Notes: generated from the letters alone by a model not told the origin. A stretch of 64,000 nt of DNA from Vibrio azureus (GCF_002849855.1 NZ_CP018617.1:62001-126000), one strand, 5' to 3'. Shown: positions 36,027 through 45,101, numbered from the stretch's first letter. A program made the numbers and translations.

Positions 36027-36060
36027 TATACCCAAGCATCTTGAGGTCAATTGGGTATAA
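36027..36060. repeat. Dispersed palindromic intergenic repeat
   Basis: TATACCCAAGCATCTTGAGG then TCAATTGGGTATA, the same short form as at 35876 and only 150 bases from it. A fragment (GCCCAAGATACTTGATTC) lies between them at 35971. Confidence 0.7.
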
Positions 36061-36102
36061 CAAAAAGCAGTGGAGCGAAGTGATCCACTGCTTATTTGGA
36101 AT

Positions 36103-37764
36103 CTATGCTTTGAAGCGTTCCACTAAATCATACAGTTGATTAGCTTTAGTACTAAGGTGATGACTGCTCGACTTATTTTGATCAGTTAATTGAGCCGATT
36201 GACTGCTTTGTTGTGAGATGACTTCGATGCGTCTCGCAATATCCTGACCAACTTGGCTTTGCTCTTCTGTTGCGGTTGCAATTAAAGTATTCATATCCAT
36301 AATATCGGCGATGGCGGTTTGAATTTCTTGCAAAGCATTGGAGGCAGCACGTGATTCCACTACCGTATCCTGACCTCGACTTTGACTGGTATTCATTGCT
36401 TTAACGGCTGCATCCGATCCTGATTTTAATTGTTTGATCATGCGATGAATATCACCAGTGCTATCTTGAGTTCGGCTGGCAAGTTGACGGACTTCATCCG
36501 CTACGACAGCAAAGCCTCTTCCTTGTTCACCAGCTCTAGCTGCTTCAATGGCAGCATTAAGAGCAAGTAAGTTTGTTTGTTCAGCGATATCTTGTATGAC
36601 AGTCAGTGATGCTGAGATTTGTTGTACATCACCTTCTAGGCAAGCAATCACTTTACTGGCTTCCAATACTTCTTGAGCGAGTATTTCCACTGATTGTGTG
36701 GCGGAGTCAACAGTATGTTTAGCTTGTAAAGCATGGTCATCCGCATTTTTGGCTGATAGAGCGGCTTGGCTGGCATTGTTGGAGATCTCATGGGCGGTCG
36801 CTGTCATCTCTGTCATAGCTGTGGCAACTTGGTCTGTTTCTTGATGTTGTTGTGTGATTAAGTCATCAACTTTCATGGCTCGTTGAGACATATTTGTGCT
36901 TTCCGATACGACATCTTGTCCCACTATACTTACTTGCTTAATGATATTCTGCAGACTTTGTACGAAATCATTGAAATTACCACCGAGCTTTCTGAGTTCT
37001 GGTATGTTTGGTTCAGCCATTCGAGCTGTTAAGTCGGCCTCGCCTTGAGCAAATGATCGGATGGAATCACTAAGAGTGTGTATTGGGTTCATAATGCTTC
37101 GGTTAATTAAGATCGAGATGACAACCACGATGCTAACTATCGCCAAACAAAAGAGTGCAATGGCCGTCAAAGTCGTCTTTAGGTTTTGCTCGGCTGCTGC
37201 ACTCATATTCTCAATAATGGCATCGACATCGTCAGTATAAAATCCAGTTCCGATCATGAGATCCCATTCAGGAATAAATACCGAATAACTCAATTTGGGT
37301 AAGGCTTCACTTTGGTTTAGTTTAGGGAAGTAGTAAGTGGTGAACGCACCAGTTTTGGCATTTTTGATCAAATCCTGAATCAAGAAGTTGCCTTTGTTGT
37401 CTTGAAGAAGGTAAAAGTTTTCTCCAACCCCTTCAAGATTTTGGCCTGCGACAATGCGTGTTCCTTTTGAATCGTAACCAAAAATATAGCCTGATTGGCC
37501 AAATTCTAATTGCCTGAGAATGGGGAGAGCTTCTTCAAGTGGTGCGTTTCTATTGAGCAAGGGAGTGATTGAGGATTGCGCAATTTGAACGTAGCTTTTT
37601 AGCTCTGCTTTTTTCATTTCCATTATTTGATAGCGAATTGAAGCGATTTCTTTGTCGCTATAAGCCGTAGTTTGAAGGTAAGTGAACCACATCATACCGG
37701 TTGCCATCATCAAGATTGGCACAATTGAAAGGATATACAGTCTTTGTTTTATGGTTATATTCAT
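36103..37764 (-). CDS. Methyl-accepting chemotaxis protein with single-Cache sensor
   Basis: Inner-membrane chemoreceptor of 553 residues. Membrane segment about 10-30; a periplasmic sCache_2-type domain (about 35-185) with [20 protein letters not shown] and [20 protein letters not shown]; second membrane segment about 195-218; HAMP about 220-270; signalling domain with the hairpin tip [20 protein letters not shown] near 410. sCache_2 receptors often bind small carboxylates, but the ligand cannot be told here. There is no pentapeptide tether at the C-terminus. It is not in a chemotaxis operon. Confidence 0.92.
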   Translation of the reverse strand: MNITIKQRLYILSIVPILMMATGMMWFTYLQTTAYSDKEIASIRYQIMEMKKAELKSYVQIAQSSITPLLNRNAPLEEALPILRQLEFGQSGYIFGYDSKGTRIVAGQNLEGVGENFYLLQDNKGNFLIQDLIKNAKTGAFTTYYFPKLNQSEALPKLSYSVFIPEWDLMIGTGFYTDDVDAIIENMSAAAEQNLKTTLTAIALFCLAIVSIVVVISILINRSIMNPIHTLSDSIRSFAQGEADLTARMAEPNIPELRKLGGNFNDFVQSLQNIIKQVSIVGQDVVSESTNMSQRAMKVDDLITQQHQETDQVATAMTEMTATAHEISNNASQAALSAKNADDHALQAKHTVDSATQSVEILAQEVLEASKVIACLEGDVQQISASLTVIQDIAEQTNLLALNAAIEAARAGEQGRGFAVVADEVRQLASRTQDSTGDIHRMIKQLKSGSDAAVKAMNTSQSRGQDTVVESRAASNALQEIQTAIADIMDMNTLIATATEEQSQVGQDIARRIEVISQQSSQSAQLTDQNKSSSHHLSTKANQLYDLVERFKA

Positions 37765-37893
37765 CGAGATTTCCTTCTCTCTTTATCGTTATTGCACACC
37801 GGTGATTAGAGGATATTGCTTTACTTTGGTATAGGTATCCAAAAGCATTAGTCTAGGTTGTTATTTGAGAGCTCCCCGGTGTTTTGAAATGAC

Positions 37894-37962
37894 TATACCC
37901 AAATGACGTACACGTAACGAGCGTCTCGTTGAACACAGTGTTGTGAGGTCAATTGGATATAC
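37894..37962. repeat. Dispersed palindromic intergenic repeat, long form
   Basis: TATACCCAAATGACGTACAC at the left, an inner CGTCTCGTTGAACACAGT, and TGAGGTCAATTGGATATA at the right: a 69-base element with inverted ends. Nothing else is seen in the 300-base gap. Confidence 0.7.
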
Positions 37963-38070
37963 AGACCAGATATGTGTCTAGTCTGTCATTTAGAGAGTAT
38001 CGAAGTTACTGAAGGTTAAGAACTAGAATTGTATAAATTTAGACTAATGTCGCAGCAATCTTTGTATCAA

Positions 38071-38463
38071 TTACTGTTTGCGTGAACATATGCCATCTTT
38101 ACAACGGTAAGTCCCTGTTAATAAAAAGGATATTTTGTATCTGTTTTGGGCGAAGCGAAGATAAAACCAATCCGCTACGGGCTTCACGAACTTCCATCGG
38201 AGTGGGGCATAGAGCCAACCACGTCCTACAAGTTGCCAGGCTTTGTGAGCTGCATCTAGGCCTAACAAAAGCTCTCCTTGGCTGGTGAGTGCATGCAATA
38301 TAGTGTTGGCCTGTTGTCGGTCGATAAATGGGTAATGGATAAAGTCGTCACTGTTGATATCGATGGTAACGATTTGCTTTTCTCGATCACGGCGAAGCAA
38401 AGATTGCATCTCTTTAACACACAGAGGGCATGTGCCGTCATAAAAAATTGTCAATTTGCTCAT
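38071..38463 (-). CDS. DCC-family thiol-disulfide oxidoreductase-like protein (DUF393)
   Basis: A 130-residue cytoplasmic protein with the defining N-terminal motif FYDGTCPLCVKEM (D-x-x-C-x-x-C), as in thioredoxin-fold DCC proteins, followed by typical segments (IDINSDDF, DAAHKAWQLVGRGWLYAPLRW, PVADWFYLRFAQNRYKIS). Two further cysteines lie near the C-terminus (RCKDGIC). The family is thought to do redox chemistry, but substrates are unknown. AAAGAAAGAAT is the nearest ribosome-site match before the ATG. Confidence 0.88.
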   Translation of the reverse strand: MSKLTIFYDGTCPLCVKEMQSLLRRDREKQIVTIDINSDDFIHYPFIDRQQANTILHALTSQGELLLGLDAAHKAWQLVGRGWLYAPLRWKFVKPVADWFYLRFAQNRYKISFLLTGTYRCKDGICSRKQ

Positions 38464-38947
38464 TATTCTTTCTTTTCACTTGGGCATATCATGTTTATTT
38501 TTACGATCGTTTGCTTTTAATTGTTCAATTGATTGGAAGAATTCTACCGTTTTTCTATATCCAATGTCCTGTCCTTCGCTAAGTACAGCCTCTTGAAAAA
38601 TGCTGGGGGTGCACTACAGACAGGTGAGCTTCTGTGCAGCCTTCTGGAAATATGGTATAATTTAGATCCGTTATTTCGCGCTTAGTCTAAGCTTTAAGGA
38701 TTGAAGTGAACACTTACATACTAAAAGCGTTATGACATTGATTTAGTTCGTATGGTAACAGTAACGTCGGTTAAGTTTTCCACAGGGGTTATTGTGTTGG
38801 TGGAGTGCCGTTACAGATACCTTTGAAACTAACGCGACTATTTTGTGATGACTTTCTACGATTTTTGTAACAAAACTGGCCGTCGGGCAGGATGGAGTCA
38901 AAACTAATTCATTACGGAGGATGAAACTAACGACAACAAGAGGTGAT
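38464..38947. other. Long leader region upstream of gltS
   Basis: About 480 bases without a convincing gene. An extended -10 promoter (TGGTATAAT, hexamer at 38656-38661) could start a leader of about 280 bases before gltS. The leader contains a small inverted repeat (GCTTAGTCTAAGC, near 38681). No riboswitch class is recognised. Confidence 0.45.
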
Positions 38948-40183
38948 ATGAGTCATTTAATTTCTGTGGGTGCACTTGAATCTTTTTTAGTGGCAATCAG
39001 TGTACTTTTCCTTGGGCATTTCATTAATGCTAAATTACCAATTTTAAAAAAGTTTAATATTCCTGAGCCTATTGTTGGTGGGTTAATTATTGCCTGTATC
39101 ATTACCGTTCTCCATTTTAATGGCATCGATTTACAATTCGATTTACCTTTGCAAAACACTTTCATGTTGATGTTTTTTGCCACTGTTGGTTTGGCGGCTA
39201 ACTATACGCAGTTGGTTAAAGGTGGAGCTAAAGTCTTTGTTTTCCTTTCTGTTGCCTCATTCTACATCATCATCCAGAACGGTGTTGGAGTGTCTCTCGC
39301 CGCGGCGTTAGGACTTGATCCTCTAATGGGGCTGATTGCGGGCTCGATTACTTTATCAGGAGGCCATGGAACAGGAGCTGCGTGGTCACAAACATTTCAT
39401 GATGTTTACGGATTAGACAATGTGTTGGAAATTGCGATGGCGTCGGCTACGTTTGGTCTTATCCTTGGAGGGATCTTTGGTAGTCCAGTTGCTCAACGTT
39501 TGGTGGAAAAAAACGGGTTAGAGTCGGAATATGGGCCTGGTGGACGTAATGCCAAAACCCATGAAAAGTTCCCTGAACTTGTGACTTACAATGAATATGA
39601 AGAAGATAAAGTTACGGCAAAAAAAGTCGTTGAAAAATTGTTCTTTCTATTAATTTGTGTTGCAGGCGCTAAATATGTCGAGCAATGGGTTAGTACATTT
39701 GAGATCAAATGGTTGATGATTCCTGACTTTGTCTACGCCTTATTTATTGGTGTTATCGTGACGAACTTTTTGGAAGTCACCAAGCTGCGCAAACTCGATA
39801 CAGAAACGATTGACATGCTTGGTACCGTCTCATTATCGTTGTTCCTTGCCATGGCCTTAATGAGCCTAAAGCTGTGGAATGTGTTTGATCTGGCTATTCC
39901 CTTCTTGATTATTCTTGCTGTTCAATCGGTGGTTTTAGCGATTTTCACTTACTACGTGACGTTTAAAGTGATGGGAAGCAACTATGACGCTGCTGTTATT
40001 TCGGGTGGACACTACGGCTTTGGTTTGGGTGCAACACCGACCGCAGTAATGAATATGGGCTCTATCGTCAATCGTTTCGGTCCTTCGCCACAAGCGTTTA
40101 TGGTTGTGCCGATTGTTGGCGCCTTTTTCATCGATATTGTTAACTTAATTATTCTACAGGGTTATATCTCTTTCCTAGGTTAA
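38948..40183 (+). CDS. gltS: Sodium/glutamate symporter
   Basis: Inner-membrane Na+-coupled glutamate uptake carrier of the ESS family, 411 residues from this start, with ten or more membrane helices in two inverted halves. Diagnostic segments are the N-terminal LGHFINAKLP and KKFNIPEPIVGGL, the first re-entrant loop GSITLSGGHGTGAAW, and the second, VISGGHYGFGLGATPTA. The ATG at 38948 has AGAGGTG a few bases upstream; the earlier ATG at 38921 directly abuts GGAGG, which is too close. It appears to be a single-gene unit. Confidence 0.94.
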   Translation: MSHLISVGALESFLVAISVLFLGHFINAKLPILKKFNIPEPIVGGLIIACIITVLHFNGIDLQFDLPLQNTFMLMFFATVGLAANYTQLVKGGAKVFVFLSVASFYIIIQNGVGVSLAAALGLDPLMGLIAGSITLSGGHGTGAAWSQTFHDVYGLDNVLEIAMASATFGLILGGIFGSPVAQRLVEKNGLESEYGPGGRNAKTHEKFPELVTYNEYEEDKVTAKKVVEKLFFLLICVAGAKYVEQWVSTFEIKWLMIPDFVYALFIGVIVTNFLEVTKLRKLDTETIDMLGTVSLSLFLAMALMSLKLWNVFDLAIPFLIILAVQSVVLAIFTYYVTFKVMGSNYDAAVISGGHYGFGLGATPTAVMNMGSIVNRFGPSPQAFMVVPIVGAFFIDIVNLIILQGYISFLG

Positions 40184-40187
40184 CCTC

Positions 40188-40226
40188 AATATCCCAAGTG
40201 ATATGTCTAACATATCACTTGGGTCG
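40188..40226. repeat. Perfect hairpin between gltS and the amine oxidase gene
   Basis: CCCAAGTGATATG, loop TCTAA and CATATCACTTGGG: a long inverted repeat using the dispersed repeat's CCCAAGTGA arm. It lies between convergent genes and could terminate both, although there is no T run. Confidence 0.65.
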
Positions 40227-40260
40227 CTCGATAGGCTTATCAGGCCGTCAATCGAATCGA

Positions 40261-41352
40261 TTACTCTGAAATGACTTTTATGACGGCTTCTGCTGCTTCT
40301 AACGCGCCTTCGATAAAACCACCGAACTCTTCAGCCGACTCAGTACCTGCAAACAAAAGCCCTTGTTGGCTAAGTTGTTTCAATGATTTGTGCAGTCCAT
40401 AACGCGGATGGTATCTCGGCATAGTCTGATCTCGAGCTGTCGCGGTGAACGCTTCTTTTGACCAATCGAGCAATTTCACATCTTTGACATTTTCTGCCTC
40501 TGGGCCAAAGAGCCTTATCAATTGCTCAATTGCCATTTGTTTGAGATGCGTTTCTCCTAGTTGTGAACGTGTGTTTGCATCGAATCCGACAAAGCCAAAT
40601 AAAGCTCCGTGTCCTTCTTCAGCGCTGGCATCATGTATCTCGACTAATGGGCCTTTTTGACTACTTGCATGACCTGATAAGCCGTTTTCTCGCCAAAATG
40701 GCTTGTCGTAGATTGCAAAAAACTTAGCGTGTGCTGCCATCCAGGTGTCGGTGCTGTTTAATACATTTATCGCTTGTTCTGGGAGAGCAGGGGAAAAATC
40801 AATATTATTGGCGATCAATCTGTGTGGGATCGCGAAAATCACTTGCTCTGTCTGGAACTGTTCTGCTTTGCCCTGATTCAAGACGTCGATCATGTAGCCA
40901 TTTTGTGCTTGTTGGTGAACGCCTTGCACTTGGTGGCTGTATTTGATGTTATCTGGATTAATTTGAGCACTTACCCCTTTTATCAGCTGAGCCATTCCAC
41001 CAGCTAAGCGCATTGAGCTGGGTGCAGAAAAGAACCCCGATGAAATGCGGCGCACATTATTATCGACTTGCTCGAGCATCATATCTCCGTTTTGATGCTG
41101 AGCAATGATTGGTAATGCGAGATCATCGACCAGTTTGGTGACGCGAGGATTGATGCTTGGCCAAAACCAAGAAGGGCCAAGATCAAATCTATCGTTGTCA
41201 TTCATTGGCGATGGTGCAAGAGAAGACACTATTCTGCCACCGTTACGCTCGCGGGCCTCGAGTAATAAGTAGCGTTTCCCTATTTTTTCAAGATATGCAG
41301 CAATAGAAAGACCGCTGAGCCCGGCTCCAACAATAATGTAATCGTATTTCAT
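40261..41352 (-). CDS. FAD-dependent amine oxidase (flavin monoamine oxidase family)
   Basis: A 363-residue flavoprotein. The N-terminal dinucleotide-binding fold IIVGAGLSGLSIAAYLE is followed by the LLLEARERNGGRI motif and, near the end, the second FAD-contact region GLLFAGTESAEEFGGFIEGALEAAEAV. This is the monoamine-oxidase/phytoene-desaturase-like layout, oxidising amines or related substrates. It is divergent from a TetR regulator, and an operator copy lies 16 bases before its start, so it is probably repressed by that regulator. The substrate is unknown. Confidence 0.9.
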   Translation of the reverse strand: MKYDYIIVGAGLSGLSIAAYLEKIGKRYLLLEARERNGGRIVSSLAPSPMNDNDRFDLGPSWFWPSINPRVTKLVDDLALPIIAQHQNGDMMLEQVDNNVRRISSGFFSAPSSMRLAGGMAQLIKGVSAQINPDNIKYSHQVQGVHQQAQNGYMIDVLNQGKAEQFQTEQVIFAIPHRLIANNIDFSPALPEQAINVLNSTDTWMAAHAKFFAIYDKPFWRENGLSGHASSQKGPLVEIHDASAEEGHGALFGFVGFDANTRSQLGETHLKQMAIEQLIRLFGPEAENVKDVKLLDWSKEAFTATARDQTMPRYHPRYGLHKSLKQLSQQGLLFAGTESAEEFGGFIEGALEAAEAVIKVISE

Positions 41353-41367
41353 GTTAACCCCCTTAAT

Positions 41368-41383
41368 TATCTATTGGTAGGTA
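41368..41383. promoter_or_regulatory. Candidate TetR operator, copy 1
   Basis: TATCTAT-TG-GTAGGTA, 16 bases before the amine oxidase start. An imperfect version of the palindrome at 41412. Confidence 0.65.
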
Positions 41384-41411
41384 GACTATTCGATTTGAGG
41401 TTTATTTGCAA

Positions 41412-41427
41412 TACCTATTGATAGGTA
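41412..41427. promoter_or_regulatory. Candidate TetR operator, copy 2
   Basis: TACCTAT-TG-ATAGGTA, a perfect 7-base inverted repeat with a 2-base spacer, in the promoter region shared by the amine oxidase and TetR genes. Confidence 0.75.
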
Positions 41428-41481
41428 GACAGGGTTTGTTTGGGTGTGCTAATATAAGAAAAAAGTTTAATTGGAAAGCAA

Positions 41482-42051
41482 ATGAAAGAACTCAGCCCAA
41501 CGGCAGAAAAGATCGCAGATCTTGCCGAAAGTTATATTCAGCAGCGTGGATTTAATGGTTTCAGTTTTCGTGATATACAGAATGAGCTAGGTATTAAGAC
41601 AGCAAGTATTCACTATCATTTTAAAACGAAGCAGGACTTAGCCGCTGTGGTGTTTGAGCGATACCTTGCGAGCTATGAAGCAATGTTGTATCAAATTGAT
41701 GGACGCTCTATTAACGCGAAAGAAAAGGTTGATGCACTGGCGGATATCTTTGTTAGTGTAAGAGAGCAAGACAAGCTCTGTTTATGTGGTATGTATGCCT
41801 CCGACTTTTACTCTTTAGCGAGTGGTCTAGAAAAGTTACTGTCTCGATTTGTTCAAGTAAACGAACAGTGGCTAGAAAAAGTGATCGAGCAAGGCATACA
41901 GAATGGTGAGTTCAATTCAACGATCAAAGCAGATAATGTCGCGAGATTGATCTTTGTCGCCCTTGAAGGTGGCATGCTCTTGTCACAGTTCAAAGATGCA
42001 GATTACATCAGAGCAGTTAAAGACAGCTGTCTTGCCATGCTTGAAGCATAA
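41482..42051 (+). CDS. TetR-family transcriptional regulator
   Basis: A 189-residue repressor-type protein. The N-terminal helix-turn-helix (about 20-55) reads GFNGFSFRDIQNELGIKTASIHYHFKTKQDL, typical of TetR (the quote spans two adjoining helices), and a ligand domain follows with CLCGMYASDFYSL. Three similar operator-like palindromes lie before the amine oxidase gene, before this gene and before the TPR gene, so it probably controls itself and both neighbours. The inducer is unknown. Confidence 0.9.
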   Translation: MKELSPTAEKIADLAESYIQQRGFNGFSFRDIQNELGIKTASIHYHFKTKQDLAAVVFERYLASYEAMLYQIDGRSINAKEKVDALADIFVSVREQDKLCLCGMYASDFYSLASGLEKLLSRFVQVNEQWLEKVIEQGIQNGEFNSTIKADNVARLIFVALEGGMLLSQFKDADYIRAVKDSCLAMLEA

Positions 42052-42058
42052 ATATGTT

Positions 42059-42127
42059 CTACCCAAGTGACGTGCTCCCAAAGGTCAGCCTTGCTGAACA
42101 CAGTATCTTGAGGGGACTTGGGTATAG
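42059..42127. repeat. Dispersed palindromic intergenic repeat, long form
   Basis: CTACCCAAGTGACGTGCTCC, inner AGCCTTGCTGAACACAGTAT, and CTTGAGGGGACTTGGGTATA: inverted ends like those at 37894. Confidence 0.7.
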
Positions 42128-42192
42128 TATTCCGATATTTTAAATTGCCTCGTTAAGCAAAACCGAAACGGGCTTTTTTTGAAAAATAAAAC

Positions 42193-42208
42193 TATCTATT
42201 AGTAGGTA
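42193..42208. promoter_or_regulatory. Candidate TetR operator, copy 3
   Basis: TATCTAT-TA-GTAGGTA, six bases before the ATG of the TPR gene. It matches copy 1 except in the spacer. Confidence 0.65.
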
Positions 42209-42213
42209 ATTTC

Positions 42214-43575
42214 ATGATTAAAGACAAAAGATCGTTAGCCACCAGCGGTATTGATGAGGCTGGCATCATATTATTTGAAAGAATATTAGAAGATACATTA
42301 ACTTTCTTACCTAATGCTATGAAAGACTTAGATCAGTTACTCGATGTCTATCCAAGCTTTACATTAGGTTGGATTTTTAAAGCTTATAGCCAAGCCAGTG
42401 ATGGGCGACGTTCCACACTGCCATCAATAGCAGCAATGGCGGTGAATATTGAAAATTCAGTCGTAGCAATCAATCAACGTGAGAAACTGCACTTGGCTGC
42501 TTTAAAACAATGGGCTCAAAATAATTTAAAAGCGGCATTAGATACATGGCAGCATATTCTAAGCTTATGGCCGCTTGACATTATTGCTTACCGACAATTT
42601 ACGGGCCAAGCTTTCTGGTTTGGACAGAAGCAGCGAGCGTTACAGGTTTCCCTTCAAACACTTCCATATTGGGATGAGGCCGTTCCTGGGTACTGGATGT
42701 TCGCAGCAGCTCATGCATTTGCGTTAGAAGAAGCGGGGGAGTACGAACTTTCGGAAGCTTTTGCGCGGCAAACATTGGTTCTCAACCAACGAGATCTTAT
42801 TGCAAAACATACGATTGCTCATATCTTTGAAATGCAAGGAAGGGCTCAAGAGGGGATTGAGTTCTTACAGCAAAGTAGCCCTTCATTTGCAGAGCATAAT
42901 GCGTTCCGTGGCCATTTATGGTGGCATTTGGCCTTGTTCCACCTTGAACAAGGTGAGCCAGATAAAGCTTTGGTTTTATTTGATCAACAGATTTATCCTA
43001 AAGACTCTTCGCTATACCTTGATATTCAAAACGCTGCTTCTTTACTTGCACGATTAGACTTTATGGGCGTGGATGTGGGTGAACGTTGGTATAAATTGCT
43101 CAGTGCCGTAAAAGAAATCAGTGGAGATAGCACCATTATGTTTACAGAGTTACATAATGCGATGGTGTTAGCTCAGGCCGGTGAGATACACACTCTAGAG
43201 ACCAATATTAGCCAGATTATAAGTCAGCCACTGACTCGACAAGAGGTAGAATTTTCAACAAGCACTCAAATAATGCAGGCTATTAAGGCTTACCATCAAG
43301 GTGAGTTTGTCAAAGTGATAGAGCTAATAGAACCGATACGTGAGCTGCATTATAAGTTGGGGGGAAGTCATGCTCAACAAGATGTGATTTCTCAATATTT
43401 GCTGATGGCTTACTCTCAACTAAAGCTGTGGGATAAAGCAGCAAGCTTATTGAAGAATCGTTATATTTCTCGTTCACCAAGCAATCTACAAAACGAAATT
43501 AAACAAAAGCTTATCGATATTGACAATATTGGTGATATTGATGCATTTCTGCCTCATTTAGTCAAAGTCATCTAG
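42214..43575 (+). CDS. TTC38-like tetratricopeptide repeat protein
   Basis: A 453-residue, all-helical, probably cytoplasmic protein that matches the TTC38 family, also found in animals. Recognisable segments are HTIAHIFEMQGRAQEGIEFL, GHLWWHLALFHLEQGEPDKAL followed by FDQQIYP, and NAASLLARLDFMGVDVGERW. The biochemical role of the family is not established. A candidate TetR operator lies immediately before the start, so it probably belongs to the regulon of the adjacent TetR and amine oxidase genes. A hairpin follows the stop. Confidence 0.85.
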   Translation: MIKDKRSLATSGIDEAGIILFERILEDTLTFLPNAMKDLDQLLDVYPSFTLGWIFKAYSQASDGRRSTLPSIAAMAVNIENSVVAINQREKLHLAALKQWAQNNLKAALDTWQHILSLWPLDIIAYRQFTGQAFWFGQKQRALQVSLQTLPYWDEAVPGYWMFAAAHAFALEEAGEYELSEAFARQTLVLNQRDLIAKHTIAHIFEMQGRAQEGIEFLQQSSPSFAEHNAFRGHLWWHLALFHLEQGEPDKALVLFDQQIYPKDSSLYLDIQNAASLLARLDFMGVDVGERWYKLLSAVKEISGDSTIMFTELHNAMVLAQAGEIHTLETNISQIISQPLTRQEVEFSTSTQIMQAIKAYHQGEFVKVIELIEPIRELHYKLGGSHAQQDVISQYLLMAYSQLKLWDKAASLLKNRYISRSPSNLQNEIKQKLIDIDNIGDIDAFLPHLVKVI

Positions 43576-43640
43576 AGTATTTTGAGCTAATTTTTTCAGT
43601 CAGTTGTTAGGTGAGATAAAGGTAGAGATTGTTTATATAC

Positions 43641-43672
43641 GGGGCGAAGGTGTGATCGCCCCATTTTACATT
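43641..43672 (+). terminator. Probable terminator after the TTC38-like gene
   Basis: Stem GGGGCGA, 8-base loop, stem TCGCCCC, then ATTTTACATTTT. Lies between convergent genes. Confidence 0.65.
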
Positions 43673-43702
43673 TTGATTGAAAGATGCCATTGCGTCCCAA
43701 AA

Positions 43703-44185
43703 CTAACGTTCTGAGATCTCTTGGGTATAGACGACTTTAAAGCGTTCTAATACTAACAGCATATTCTCGCTTGGTGTGATACCTAATTGTTGGCATTCGT
43801 CACTGAAAAATTTCCAATGTGCTTGTCGCCACCATGCTAGAGTTTTATCTCCCTCTCCTTCTTCGGCAGCAAATTCAGCCGTGACCTCTTTGTATTTGCA
43901 CCTTTCGACGGAAGTCAGTTCTATGATGCATACAGGGTTGCCGTGCCAATCTGTCACGACTTGGAGGTGACCGACTTCTGGCATGATTTCATTTTCATGG
44001 CTGTACCAATACTCCATGCTACAAGAGGCACGCTTTTCCCCGTTCATGATCAAGTCTGCACATTTATTCGCGTTATACTCATCGGCACAAAAATAATCAG
44101 CGCTGAAAGAGCGATGCCGCTGTTTCTGTCTTGCCGTGAGTGTACTCAAATAGTTGTCTAAATATTGTTTGCTTCTTATATCCAT
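43703..44185 (-). CDS. ASCH-domain protein
   Basis: A 160-residue cytoplasmic protein of the ASCH superfamily, a PUA-like RNA-binding fold. Typical features are the KCADLIMNGEKRASCSMEYWY segment near 40-60 (here quoted across its conserved turn), HLQVVTDWHGNPVCIIELT, and the C-terminal AAEEGEGDKTLAWWRQAHW leading to a helix with FFSDECQQLG. Some ASCH proteins hydrolyse N4-acetylcytidine, so there could be a link to the acetylcytidine chemistry of TmcA elsewhere in this window, but this protein belongs to the longer ASCH type and that is speculation. Confidence 0.82.
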   Translation of the reverse strand: MDIRSKQYLDNYLSTLTARQKQRHRSFSADYFCADEYNANKCADLIMNGEKRASCSMEYWYSHENEIMPEVGHLQVVTDWHGNPVCIIELTSVERCKYKEVTAEFAAEEGEGDKTLAWWRQAHWKFFSDECQQLGITPSENMLLVLERFKVVYTQEISER

Positions 44186-44189
44186 AATT

Positions 44190-44246
44190 GTATCCCCAAG
44201 TAACCTCCTTCTGAATCAAGCATCTTGAGCTCACATGGGTGTTTGC
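44190..44246. repeat. Dispersed palindromic intergenic repeat, medium form
   Basis: GTATCCCCAAGTAACCTCCT, inner TCTGAATCAAGCATCTTGAG and CTCACATGGGTG; the same medium form as at 45050. Confidence 0.7.
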
Positions 44247-44394
44247 CTCCATTGTATTTCTTAATTGGTTGCCAATTTAGTGCGCGCTAAGCTGGTGGAT
44301 GATATCTTATCGTTCTTAAAACTAGTACCAATAGAAAAAATTAGATATCATCCTTGTTTTATATTCTGTTGTGATGGTACTAGGGTTTTTATAA

Positions 44395-44793
44395 ATGAAA
44401 ATAATTAAAAATGGCGGCATATTACTAACTTCACTGTTAATGTCATTTGGGGGCTTTGCAGATTCGACAGATGTATATTGTGCATCTATTGATGGGAATG
44501 TTTGGGATTGGTTATATAAGGATGATGGAACTAACAAGAGTGTAGAGGGAGAGTGGGGGATTCACTGGTATGATAACACATCAGGTTTTAGTGAAGGCTT
44601 CCGTTACTTCACTGTTCCTCTTGAAACTTACCAAGAGATTCAAATCGAGTGTAATAAGAAAGGCATGTTTGCACAGCCAGCAAACAATCGGTTCTCTTCC
44701 TGGTCTGTGTTTCAAATTGAATTTAACCATGAGCAAAAAATATTTGCCCCAGGTTATTACACAACAATTAATGATCCTCTTATGGTTCACTGA
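44395..44793 (+). CDS. Small secreted protein, paralogue of the gene at 16841
   Basis: A 132-residue exported protein with a signal peptide (about 1-22, ending GGFAD). Mature features shared with the 16841 product are VYCASIDG, WDWLYKDDG, GEWGIHWY, FRYFTVPLETYQEIQ, a second Cys, FSSWSVFQIEF and KIFAPGYY, in the same order. The family is not recognised. The two conserved cysteines probably form a disulfide in the periplasm or outside. No strong ribosome site is visible; the ATG at the signal peptide is the natural start. Confidence 0.65.
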   Translation: MKIIKNGGILLTSLLMSFGGFADSTDVYCASIDGNVWDWLYKDDGTNKSVEGEWGIHWYDNTSGFSEGFRYFTVPLETYQEIQIECNKKGMFAQPANNRFSSWSVFQIEFNHEQKIFAPGYYTTINDPLMVH

Positions 44794-44842
44794 TGGTAAA
44801 AATCAAAAGTAAGAGTGAATTAAAGCTCTTTATTTTTTATAA

Positions 44843-44915
44843 TATACCCAAATAACCTCAAGATGCTGCGTTCAGCGAGATGACCTTAACTCTCAGGCGC
44901 GGCAACGATTCTAAA
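44843..44915. repeat. Dispersed intergenic repeat, long single-ended copy
   Basis: TATACCCAAATAACCTCAAG, then ATGCTGCGTTCAGCGAGATG and CTCAGGCGCGGCAACGATTC. Closely similar to the copy at 32508. Confidence 0.7.
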
Positions 44916-44978
44916 ATAACTATTTTTCCTAAAAGCACAGAGTTTTCGGTGCTTATTAGCAATACTGATTATGTTCAT

Positions 44979-45006
44979 GAGGCGGCTATTTGGCCGCCTC
45001 ATTTTT
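44979..45006 (+). terminator. Rho-independent terminator
   Basis: Stem GAGGCGGC, short loop, stem GCCGCCTC, then ATTTTTT. It follows the small secreted-protein gene at a distance of about 190 bases. Confidence 0.8.
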
Positions 45007-45049
45007 TACCCCCTAATCTAAAGAAATGTTAGTTATATTGATGCTTTTG

Positions 45050-45101
45050 CACCTAGGTGACCTCGTTCTGAACCAAGCATCTTGAAGTCACACGGGTATA
45101 G
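45050..45101. repeat. Dispersed palindromic intergenic repeat, medium form
   Basis: CACCTAGGTGACCTCGTTCT, then AAGCATCTTGAAGTCACACG and GGTATA, directly upstream of the endonuclease V-like gene. Confidence 0.65.

Larger units (their letters stand above)
35718..36102. other. Intergenic region with three repeat copies
   Basis: About 380 bases between the rodA-like and chemoreceptor genes. Two complete short palindromic copies and one fragment of the dispersed repeat lie here. A 62-codon frame across it is built from repeat sequence and is not credible. Confidence 0.5.

Noticed and set aside
35951..36139. 62-codon forward frame near the chemoreceptor gene
   Set aside because: Made of dispersed-repeat sequence and the antisense end of the chemoreceptor gene.
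38464..38947. Known riboswitch before gltS
   Set aside because: No match to a recognisable class core; only small inverted repeats are visible.
43703..44185. Functional link of the ASCH protein with TmcA
   Set aside because: Distant genes and a different ASCH type from the known acetylcytidine amidohydrolase; mentioned only as speculation.
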